Part shown: one piece after another, positions 1-5,455 of the stretch
Position numbering within the stretch: position 1 is the first letter of the stretch
Layout: each line of letters opens with the position of its first letter
NCBI GenBank assembly: GCA_043806415.1
Contig: JAZDHB010000006.1
Span: 1-17,673 of the forward strand
Direction of reading: 5' to 3'
DNA: 17,673 bases
DNA from: CAIXYX01 sp043806415
Lineage (GTDB): Archaea > Micrarchaeota > Micrarchaeia > Anstonellales > Anstonellaceae
Position numbers and translations under genes: made by a program
Notes under the pieces: generated by a model
What the model was told of the DNA's origin: nothing
Seen by the model: the letters and a program-made list of their open reading frames with translations, nothing else
Database searches by the model: none

Positions 1-76
1 TTCTTCACTACATTTTATAATACTTTCTGCACTTGAAGTAGAAGATTTATCGCCTGAGAATGGATGTAGTGAAGAA
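1..76. repeat. 13-bp inverted repeat enclosing 50 nt
   Basis: Positions 1-13 (TTCTTCACTACAT) are perfectly complementary to 64-76 (ATGTAGTGAAGAA), enclosing about 50 AT-rich bases with a small inner palindrome (ACTTGAAGT, 31-39). It lies beyond the 3' end of the aldolase gene and has no ORF. The left arm starts exactly at the window edge, so the repeat may extend further. Function unknown. It could be a palindromic element, a cruciform, or part of an RNA whose gene lies to the left. Confidence 0.6.
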
Positions 77-98
77 AAACGTCTGAACTCAGTTCAGA
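75..98 (-). terminator. Hairpin plus T-tract downstream of aldolase
   Basis: Read on the minus strand, TCTGAAC-TGA-GTTCAGA (98 to 82, 7-bp stem, 3-nt loop) is followed by CG and five T (79-75). This is about 35 nt past the aldolase stop. Archaeal termination depends mainly on the T-tract. The call is inferred from the shape and the position. Confidence 0.5.
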
Positions 99-131
99 AA
101 CTCAGGCCATAGAGAATGCCTCGAGGACGTT

Positions 132-902
132 CTATTCAGCACCGAACACAACTTTCTTAAGCCGCTCGGCAATCTGGAAGGGATGCTCGGACTGCCATAC
201 GTTTCTTCCGACCGCGAAGCCGGACGCGCCGGACGCCATCACTTCTTTGGCCTTGGCGATGAATTCGTCGTCTGACAATTTGGATCCGCCGGCCGAGATG
301 ACCTTGCACTTCTGCGCCGCCTGCACGACGGACTTGAACGAGTCGGTGGAGCCGGTGAAATTGACCTTGACCACGTCGGCGCCCAGTTCGAGCGCGCACC
401 GGGCCGCGTAGGCCACGGTGGCCGGATCCTTCTCGTCCTTGATGAATTTGCCCCGCGGATAGGCCCAGACGATGGAGGGCATGCCGTATTCCTCGCATTC
501 GGCGCGGATGGCCCCGAACTCCTTGAACATCTGCGCCTCAAGAGGCGAGCCGACGTATAAGGTGTAGCCGATGGCATCGGCGCCCAGGGCGACCGCCTCC
601 TTGACGGTGGCCACCGGCGAGGAATAGATGTCGTCTTTCGGGACGATGCTCGTGCGCCCGTTGAGCTTGAGGATGATGGGCACCTTGCCGGCGTAGGAGC
701 TCAGATAATGGTAGGCCGTGCCCTTCTGGATGGCGAAGCCGGTGAATCCGCCCTTGGCGGCGATGTCGAAGACATAGTCGGGGTTGATGTTTGTCTGGTT
801 GAAATCCTTTGGGCCGTGCTCCAGGCCCTGGTCCATGGCCAGGAGTAAGAGCTTGCCATTGCGGACGATGCGCGAGAGCCGCGTCTTTTTGCCGATGCCC
901 AT
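132..902 (-). CDS. fba: Fructose-bisphosphate aldolase, class I, archaeal DhnA/FbaB type
   Basis: A 256-residue cytosolic TIM-barrel aldolase that interconverts fructose 1,6-bisphosphate with DHAP and glyceraldehyde 3-phosphate, for glycolysis or gluconeogenesis. Visible marks are MDQGLEHGP (23-31), the Schiff-base lysine in VVKVNFTGS (K179), the tyrosine in AYPRG (Y148), and the phosphate loops SAGGSK (203-208) and GRNVW (232-236). The length matches archaeal enzymes of about 260 residues. The related ADTH synthase of aromatic biosynthesis is less likely because the EHGP signature favours aldolase. I chose the ATG at 902 because a GGGGTG ribosome-binding site lies 6 nt upstream; an in-frame GTG at 911 overlaps that site. 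The gene diverges from tRNA-Gly, and a TATA-like ATATTAAAA lies about 50 nt upstream of the start. Confidence 0.93.
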   Translation of the reverse strand: MGIGKKTRLSRIVRNGKLLLLAMDQGLEHGPKDFNQTNINPDYVFDIAAKGGFTGFAIQKGTAYHYLSSYAGKVPIILKLNGRTSIVPKDDIYSSPVATVKEAVALGADAIGYTLYVGSPLEAQMFKEFGAIRAECEEYGMPSIVWAYPRGKFIKDEKDPATVAYAARCALELGADVVKVNFTGSTDSFKSVVQAAQKCKVISAGGSKLSDDEFIAKAKEVMASGASGFAVGRNVWQSEHPFQIAERLKKVVFGAE

Positions 903-950
903 GAAAAACACCCCGGTTGGAATTAGCTATGAGAGGATAAACGGTAAATA

Positions 951-968
951 GGCTTTTTAATATAAATC
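951..968. promoter_or_regulatory. Shared TATA region for fba (minus) and tRNA-Gly (plus)
   Basis: The AT block TTTTTAATATAAATCTT reads as a TATA box on both strands. On plus it is centred about 28 nt before the first base of tRNA-Gly (992). On minus it predicts a start near 931, leaving a leader of about 29 nt that holds the aldolase ribosome-binding site. Confidence 0.6.
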
Positions 969-991
969 TTCCAAAACGGTGTATTCTTTGT

Positions 992-1065
992 GCGATTGTA
1001 GTCTAACCTGGTTAGGACACGAGATTGCCAATCTCGAAATCCGGGTTCAAATCCCGGCGATCGCA
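992..1065 (+). tRNA. tRNA-Gly (anticodon GCC)
   Basis: All arms fold. The acceptor is GCGATTG (992-998) with CGATCGC (1058-1064), discriminator A1065. The D-arm spans 1001-1018. The anticodon stem is CGAGA/TCTCG (1020-1024, 1032-1036) with loop TTGCCAA, anticodon GCC at 1027-1029. The T-arm is CCGGG-TTCAAAT-CCCGG (1041-1057). There is no intron and no encoded CCA. The last 13-17 bases recur twice further downstream. Confidence 0.96.
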
Positions 1066-1285
1066 CTCGCTTCGCTCGTGCTCCCGCCTATTTCGGCCTG
1101 CGGGCCGAAAAGCCGTGCAACCTTCGGTTGCCCGTCCCGGCGATCGCATTCTCGCAAGAATGCGAGACTTGAGCCAACAGGCTCAAGCTGATCGCAAATT
1201 CTGCGGAATTTGCTCCGCCTTCGTGAGCCCTTCGGGCTCACGTCTCCGCAGCCGCTTCGCGCCTGCGGATCCCGGCGATCGCACT
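1051..1285 (+). repeat. Three direct copies of the tRNA-Gly 3' end
   Basis: ATCCCGGCGATCGCACT occurs identically at 1051-1067 (inside the tRNA) and 1269-1285. A 13-nt core, CCCGGCGATCGCA, is also present at 1136-1148. Direct repeats of a tRNA 3' end are what tRNA-targeting integration leaves behind. They could also come from tandem duplication. No integrase is present in the window. Confidence 0.85.
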
Positions 1286-1527
1286 GAACCGCAAGGCAAG
1301 CAACGGCGCTCGGGCGCCGTTGGTGCGCCAAGGCGCGCGAACGCGCCTTGAGCGAGGGGGAACACTCGTTTTCGCAATGTCCCCCTCCTTTCAGTTTCAA
1401 GGCCCGAGAGGCGCTCTCGCGCCTCTGGGCACAGTCGGCTCCCGAGAGCCGACTCGTGTCCTCCTGATTTTCTCCCCCTACATTATCCAGTGCGCGACTT
1501 GAGCCAAAAGGTTCAAGCGGATCGCTC
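1066..1527 (+). repeat. Hairpin array downstream of tRNA-Gly
   Basis: This stretch has no credible gene and is almost filled with perfect short inverted repeats of 6-9 bp with 3-4-nt loops. They span 1091-1110, 1117-1131, 1146-1163, 1168-1187, 1194-1213, 1222-1242, 1301-1322, 1329-1350, 1407-1426, 1433-1454 and 1498-1517 (one G-T pair), plus looser ones at 1246-1268 and 1354-1387. Two extra copies of the tRNA-Gly 3' end (CCCGGCGATCGCA) lie at 1136-1148 and 1271-1283. Several modules recur behind tRNA-Arg(GCG) at the right end of the window. The ORFs here are short, overlap on both strands and run through the tRNA, so I treat it as non-coding. Confidence 0.85.
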
Positions 1528-1554
1528 ACTTTTTAGTATCAAACTGGAACCAGA

Positions 1555-1565
1555 TTTTATAATTA
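1555..1565 (+). promoter_or_regulatory. TATA box of mutY
   Basis: TTTTATAATTA is centred about 26 nt before the mutY ATG at 1585. There is no ribosome-binding site before that ATG. Together these indicate a leaderless transcript starting at or next to the A of the ATG. Confidence 0.65.
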
Positions 1566-1584
1566 TCTTATCAGATAGGACCGC

Positions 1585-2703
1585 ATGGGAAACATCCCGG
1601 CCGGCTTGTCTCGACTTCACGAATGGTATTCGAAGAACGCCCGCACGCTTCCCTGGCGCCAAGAAAAGCCTGATCCCTACCGCGTGATGGTGTCCGAATT
1701 CATCCTCCAGCAGACGAGGATGGAGCAGGGCTTGCCGTATTACAAGAGATTCCTGGAAAGGTTCCCGACCATCCGAGCGCTGGCCGAGGCACCGCTCGAC
1801 GACGTGCTCAAAGTCCGGGAAGGCTGTGGATATTATGCGCGCGCACGGAATTTGCACAAGGCGGTCAAAAAGATAATGCGAGAATTTGGCGGGCGCGTGC
1901 CGTCTGATTATGGGGCCCTTCTTTCATTGCCCGGCGTTGGCCCGTACATGGCGGCCGCCATCTCGTCCATTGCTTATGAAAAACCTAACGCCGTGCTGGA
2001 CGGGAACGTCATCCGCGTGATCGCGAGGGTGGATGCATATCCGCACGCGATCGATTTGCCCAGAGCAAGAAGAGAGCTGAAAGAAAGGGCTCAGAAATGG
2101 CTGGACGCTTCATTGCCATCTGTTCGGCCGTCCATCCACAACCAGGCGACGATGGAATTGGGCGCGCTCGTGTGCACGCCCAAAAGCCCGAAATGCGGGA
2201 TATGCCCCCTGCGAGCGGATTGCATTGCTTATGCGAGCGGCAGGATGGAAGAGTTCCCGCGCAAAAAACGCAAGATGGCGCGCCCGCTCATCCATGCGTC
2301 AGTCGGCATGCTTGTTTCGGGCGAAAAAGTGCTCATCGCCCGGCGCAAAGAGGACGATTTCCTGGGCGGGCTCTGGGAATTTCCGGGCGGAAAAGTGGAG
2401 GTAGGAGAAAGCCCGGAGAAAGCGCTTAGGCGCGAGATGGAAGAGGAGGTCGGCCTGCGGGTGAGGGTGGTGCGCCACGCGATGGATGCGCGCGCCGAAT
2501 TCACCCATCGAATAATCATCCTGCAGGTGTATCGGTGCAAACTCGCGCCTGGCCAGAAAGCCTCGGATGCGCGCGCCATCGGCTGCCAGGCCGTTCGATG
2601 GGTGAAGATCAGTGCGCTAAGAAAATTCGCCTTCCCGCGCGCCAACCGCGAGATGATCGCATGGCTGGAAAGAAATCCCGGTAAGAAAAAATTATTGCCT
2701 TGA
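1585..2703 (+). CDS. mutY: A/G-specific adenine glycosylase with intact C-terminal Nudix domain
   Basis: A 372-residue base-excision repair enzyme that removes adenine mispaired with 8-oxoguanine. The N-terminal HhH-GPD domain has the catalytic Glu in VSEFILQQT (E38), the hairpin LPGVGPY (115-121) and the catalytic Asp in LDGNV (D139). Four cysteines, C197-x6-C204-x2-C207-x5-C213, form the 4Fe-4S site. The C-terminal domain (about 235-360) has FTH (306-308), resembling the FSH 8-oxoG recognition loop of bacterial MutY. Unusually, it also carries a complete Nudix box, Gx5Ex7REUxEExGU, at 269-291. The start is set by the leaderless TATA spacing. The 3' end overlaps the convergent gene by 12 bp. 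Function is secure; dual MutY/MutT-type activity is inference. Confidence 0.95.
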   Translation: MGNIPAGLSRLHEWYSKNARTLPWRQEKPDPYRVMVSEFILQQTRMEQGLPYYKRFLERFPTIRALAEAPLDDVLKVREGCGYYARARNLHKAVKKIMREFGGRVPSDYGALLSLPGVGPYMAAAISSIAYEKPNAVLDGNVIRVIARVDAYPHAIDLPRARRELKERAQKWLDASLPSVRPSIHNQATMELGALVCTPKSPKCGICPLRADCIAYASGRMEEFPRKKRKMARPLIHASVGMLVSGEKVLIARRKEDDFLGGLWEFPGGKVEVGESPEKALRREMEEEVGLRVRVVRHAMDARAEFTHRIIILQVYRCKLAPGQKASDARAIGCQAVRWVKISALRKFAFPRANREMIAWLERNPGKKKLLP

Positions 2704-4257
2704 GAAGAGGAACAGGCCGGCCAGGGCAAGCAGCACGAGGGCGGCGGGCAGGGGGCAGGTGAAGCCGAAGATGGAAAGCGGATTGCTCGGCGGCGCGGAT
2801 GCGCCCGACGCGTTGGCGGGGCCGGAAGACGGAGCGCCGGATTTGTTTGCCGGAGCGGACGCGTTGGCGGGATTGGAAGCGTTGGCTGGAATGCTGCCCT
2901 GGATGACGTCGGCGGCCGCTCCCAGATCCGGGCCCGACGAAGGGGCGCCCAGCGCGCGGCGGGCCACCTGCGCAAGGGCCAGCTGCTCCAGCTGCGCGGA
3001 TTTGTTGTCCAAATCAGCCAGCTGGTCGGGTGCGAGCGGGGAGGCGAAACTGGAATTGAGCGAAGCGAGGGCGGAGGAGAGGGTGGCGGAGTCGTTTGCA
3101 TTCCCGCTTTTGGAAAGCGCGATGATGGCCAGCGAGACGGACCACAGGCGGTCGGAGATGGAATCGGCCTTCTGGTTGTGGGCTTGGACGCGCGCGAGGA
3201 TGGAATCGCTCTGGTTGTCCAGCGCCTCCCGGCGCGAGATGGCGCGGTAGAACTTGCCGTCGGCGGCCAGGAGCGAAGTGGCGTTCACCTGCGCAATGTA
3301 AGCGGAGAAATCGGCCTGGAGGGAAGTGTCGTTCCAGCGAGAGGCGGCCGGGGCCGAGAGCGCGTCCTGGATTTCCTTCGAGCGCGAGGCCAGATCGGAC
3401 GCCATACCGGCCCAGATGGAGCCTTTCTGGCGCGAATAGTCCATCCAGGAGGCGGTCTTATTGGCGATGTCGGCCGCGCGCTGGCTCTGGTTGGGAAGGG
3501 AATCCAGCGAGCTTTCCATGGCAGAGAACCGGTCTTCGAGCGCGAGCCAGCCGCTGGATCGCTCGCTCCAGTTGGCCTTGGGGCAGTATTCGTAGCAGAC
3601 GACGGTGCCGCCGAACTCGCAACCGGAATCGGTGCGGTTGAGGTAGAGGTGGTTCTGATTCAGCGTATCTTCCAGGTTGCGGATGGAGGCCAGATGCGCC
3701 CGCAGGGCGGCCGCGTCCTGCGAGGAGGCGGGCGGGGAGTCGAGGAGGAGGGTGATCTCGTTCTGGCTGGTATCGAGGGTGTCCCGCTTGATGCGCCAGT
3801 CGAGCATGGACTGCCAGAATCCGTCGGCGTTGACCAGGATTTGTGAATTGGGGTTGGCAAATGCGGCCCGTACGCAGCTCTCGCGGTCGGTGCAGGGCAG
3901 ATGGTCCATGCCCGTGAGACGGGCGCAGGCCGATTCGGACGCGTTGAACTTGATGCTGAATTCGCTCACGTTCGAGCGCGCGGACGCGAGAAGGGCGTCC
4001 GGGTCCGCGGAGTTGATGATATGCTCGCGCAAGACCGGCGCGATGCCGTCCGCACTCGTCAGGATCTGGTCTCCCTTGATCACCATGGTCTCCTGCCCCT
4101 CGATGAGGACGAGGGCGGACGGGGTGGTGGTGTTGAGGGGGACGATATTGACGCTCAGGTTGGGCTCGAGGTACGGCGAGAGAGCGGAGAAGAAATCGGC
4201 GGCAGACAGGAGCGCCGCCAGCAGGAGGAGACAGGCCAGGAAAACGGAGAACCTCAT
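2692..4257 (-). CDS. Signal-peptide, TM-anchored surface protein of unknown function
   Basis: No family recognised. A protein of 521 residues from this start, with an N-terminal hydrophobic signal (RFSVFLACLLLLAALLSA) and a C-terminal membrane helix (LPAALVLLALAGLFLF) ending four residues before the C-terminus. The outer domain is mostly helical and Ala/Ser/Asp-rich. It has two cysteine clusters (three Cys around CARLTGMDHLPC; three Cys around CEFGGTVVCYEYC) and many N-x-S/T sequons. Just before the TM a low-complexity stalk repeats PANAS-type sequons (IPANAS, NPANAS, GPANAS), suggesting a glycosylated linker. An in-frame ATG at 4272 would add five residues. I prefer 4257 because a TATA box at 4279-4287 lies 26 nt upstream, giving a leaderless mRNA. 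Likely an exported, membrane-anchored envelope protein. Confidence 0.8.
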   Translation of the reverse strand: MRFSVFLACLLLLAALLSAADFFSALSPYLEPNLSVNIVPLNTTTPSALVLIEGQETMVIKGDQILTSADGIAPVLREHIINSADPDALLASARSNVSEFSIKFNASESACARLTGMDHLPCTDRESCVRAAFANPNSQILVNADGFWQSMLDWRIKRDTLDTSQNEITLLLDSPPASSQDAAALRAHLASIRNLEDTLNQNHLYLNRTDSGCEFGGTVVCYEYCPKANWSERSSGWLALEDRFSAMESSLDSLPNQSQRAADIANKTASWMDYSRQKGSIWAGMASDLASRSKEIQDALSAPAASRWNDTSLQADFSAYIAQVNATSLLAADGKFYRAISRREALDNQSDSILARVQAHNQKADSISDRLWSVSLAIIALSKSGNANDSATLSSALASLNSSFASPLAPDQLADLDNKSAQLEQLALAQVARRALGAPSSGPDLGAAADVIQGSIPANASNPANASAPANKSGAPSSGPANASGASAPPSNPLSIFGFTCPLPAALVLLALAGLFLFSRQ

Positions 4258-4278
4258 GGTATGCGAAGGCATCGAATG

Positions 4279-4287
4279 TATTTAAAG
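4279..4287. promoter_or_regulatory. Bidirectional TATA box
   Basis: TATTTAAAG is nearly symmetric. On minus its centre is 26 nt from the surface-protein ATG at 4257. On plus it is about 29 nt before position 4312, where the tRNA-Arg 5' fragment begins. It therefore seems to drive the surface protein leftward and the tRNA-Arg region rightward. Confidence 0.6.
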
Positions 4288-4311
4288 AGCGCCGGACTCA
4301 ACGTAATGCGC

Positions 4312-4380
4312 GGGCCCGTGACTCAGCCTGGGAGCCCCTTTTTCTTTCTTCGCGAAAGAAAGAAAAAGGCCCTCGGGTTC
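4312..4380 (+). pseudogene. 5' fragment of tRNA-Arg(TCT) joined to a long hairpin
   Basis: Positions 4312-4331 are identical to the first 20 nt of the complete tRNA-Arg at 4448 (GGGCCCGTGACTCAGCCTGG). The copy breaks off inside the D-loop and runs into a 14-bp hairpin (4337-4369). A short T-arm-like CGGGTTCAAA follows at 4374-4383, without its 3' partner strand. No anticodon arm or complete acceptor stem can be formed. It sits at promoter distance from the better TATA box of the locus. It is probably a broken duplicate. Confidence 0.65.
4337..4369 (+). repeat. 14-bp pyrimidine/purine hairpin
   Basis: CCTTTTTCTTTCTT (4337-4350) pairs perfectly with AAGAAAGAAAAAGG (4356-4369) around a 5-nt loop. 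It resembles the hairpin inside the tRNA-Arg intron at 4493-4520, which has the same CTTTTTCTTT start. Purine-rich repeats follow to about 4403. Confidence 0.85.
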
Positions 4381-4447
4381 AAAAAGAAAGAAACAGAAAG
4401 AAACGGGCGCATGAGGTGCGAGGATATCTGTTGAACATCGAATTCGC

Positions 4448-4613
4448 GGGCCCGTGACTCAGCCTGGATAGAGTGCCTGCCTTCTAAGAACCCTTTTTCT
4501 TTTCTAAGGAAAAGAAAAAGCCTTCACGGAAAAAGAAAGCGCGGCGCGTAAAAGATGCCGCACTTTCCGCCGAAGAAAGCAGGAAGTCGTGGGTTCAAAT
4601 CCCATCGGGCCCG
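4448..4613 (+). tRNA. tRNA-Arg (anticodon TCT), intron-containing
   Basis: The acceptor is GGGCCCG (4448-4454) with CGGGCCC (4606-4612), discriminator G4613. The D-stem is ACTC/GAGT. The anticodon stem is CCTGC (4476-4480) with GCAGG (4579-4583), loop CTTCTA plus A4578, anticodon TCT at 4483-4485. The T-arm is GTGGG-TTCAAAT-CCCAT (4589-4605). There is no encoded CCA. An intron interrupts the loop between positions 37 and 38. The nearest TATA-like sequence (GATATC, about 22 nt upstream) is weak, so transcription may start at the box at 4279. Confidence 0.94.
4487..4577 (+). other. 91-nt tRNA intron at canonical position 37/38
   Basis: A 4-bp helix CTTC (4481-4484) with GAAG (4572-4575) is flanked by bulges TAA (4485-4487) and AAA (4576-4578). 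Cutting after the second base of each bulge gives exactly these boundaries and a 7-nt anticodon loop. This is the bulge-helix-bulge rule of the archaeal splicing endonuclease. The outer intron helix is poor, so the motif is a relaxed one. Inside are a perfect 12-bp hairpin (4493-4504 with 4509-4520) and a second near-perfect one around GCGGC/GCCGC before 4570. Confidence 0.85.
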
Positions 4614-4615
4614 TT

Positions 4616-5449
4616 ATGATGGAAAAAGAAGATGCAAGGGATAAAGAGATCGACAGGTTCATCCTCGACTTGCTCGTGCGCTCAGGGAGACTGCTGGCCG
4701 GAAAACAGGAGCGGGCGGCCGTCTCGAACAAGGGCGCGCATGATTTGGTCACGGATGCGGACCTGGCCAGCGAGAAGCTCATCGTGTCAGCCATCCGCGA
4801 GAGATACCCCTCCCACGCCGTCTATTCTGAGGAGGGCGAGCGCTCGCGCGATGATTTATTCGCGCGCGATTGCTGGGTGATCGACCCGCTGGACGGCACG
4901 AACAATTACGCGTACGGCTTCCCCATCTGGGGCGTGTCCATCGCCTATGCGCGCAACGGAGAGGTGGTGGCCGGCGGCGTGGGCTACCCCATGCAGGGAA
5001 TCTACTTCACGGCGCACAAGGAACGAGGGGCTTACCGCAGGGAGGAAAACCCCAAGAGCGGGAAGCTGGGCCGGGCGCAAAGGATTTCGGTGTCATCGAG
5101 GGCCGACCTGTCCAAGGCCATGGTCCTCGTCTGCATGCACCTGAGCTCCGAACAGGGCGAGGCGCATCTGGCCGGGGTGGGGCGCATCGCCAAGCGCGTG
5201 TTCAACGTGCGGAACCTGGGGGCGGCCGTGTTCAACTTGGGATACGTGGCGAACGGGCTGGCGGACGCGTGCGTGGAATTCAAATTGCAGCCGTATGATG
5301 GAGCGGCCGGCGCGCTGCTGGTCAATGAAGCGGGCGGGAGGGTGAGCCGGCTGGACGGCGGGAAATGGAGGCTCGACTCGCCGGACATGGTGTGCTCGAA
5401 TGGAAAAATCCATGACGAGCTGATCAAGGCGCTGGACTGGAAAAACTAG
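4616..5449 (+). CDS. suhB: Inositol monophosphatase / FBPase-family phosphatase
   Basis: A 277-residue Mg-dependent, Li-sensitive-type sugar phosphatase. Archaeal members often hydrolyse both inositol 1-phosphate and fructose 1,6-bisphosphate. Metal-binding motifs are complete: DLVTDAD (43-49), SEEGE (71-75), the DPLDGT core (90-95) followed by NNYAYG, and QPYDGAAG with D228 near the C-terminus. Upstream in-frame codons lie inside the tRNA-Arg 3' exon, so the start is the ATG at 4616 or the one directly after it at 4619. The gene begins 2 nt beyond the tRNA discriminator base, with no room for a ribosome-binding site. It must be transcribed with the tRNA and released by tRNA 3' processing as a nearly leaderless mRNA (inference). 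Physiological substrate undecided; FBPase activity would pair with the aldolase in gluconeogenesis. Confidence 0.92.
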   Translation: MMEKEDARDKEIDRFILDLLVRSGRLLAGKQERAAVSNKGAHDLVTDADLASEKLIVSAIRERYPSHAVYSEEGERSRDDLFARDCWVIDPLDGTNNYAYGFPIWGVSIAYARNGEVVAGGVGYPMQGIYFTAHKERGAYRREENPKSGKLGRAQRISVSSRADLSKAMVLVCMHLSSEQGEAHLAGVGRIAKRVFNVRNLGAAVFNLGYVANGLADACVEFKLQPYDGAAGALLVNEAGGRVSRLDGGKWRLDSPDMVCSNGKIHDELIKALDWKN

Positions 5450-5455
5450 TTTTTC
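5440..5455. terminator. Palindromic double stop and bidirectional T-tract
   Basis: GAAAAACTAGTTTTTC is a perfect 16-bp palindrome. The TAG of the phosphatase gene (5447-5449) and the TAG of the opposing gene (5446-5448 on minus) share its central CTAG. Each strand shows CTAG followed by five T, so one sequence can stop translation and probably transcription in both directions. The termination role is inferred. Confidence 0.6.

Noticed and set aside
903..911. GTG start of the aldolase adding three residues
   Set aside because: It overlaps the GGGGTG ribosome-binding site of the ATG at 902, which gives a normal family start.
1066..1527. CRISPR array
   Set aside because: Repeats are different palindromes without a constant repeat or uniform spacers, and no cas genes are present.
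979..1529. ORFs across tRNA-Gly and the hairpin array
   Set aside because: They read through a certain tRNA and palindromes, overlap on both strands, and encode low-complexity Arg/Ser/Pro peptides.
2692..4257. Archaeosortase (PGF-type) sorting signal at the surface-protein C-terminus
   Set aside because: No PGF-like tripeptide precedes the TM and the tail is only FSRQ. A plain TM anchor is enough.
4312..4410. A functional tRNA at 4312 using CGGGCGC near 4404 as acceptor partner
   Set aside because: One acceptor mismatch, no anticodon arm and no 3' T-stem strand. Only the 5' 20 nt are tRNA.
4589..4615. N-terminal extension of the phosphatase (GTG start at 4589)
   Set aside because: These codons are the T-arm and acceptor strand of tRNA-Arg. 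The family N-terminus fits the ATG at 4616.
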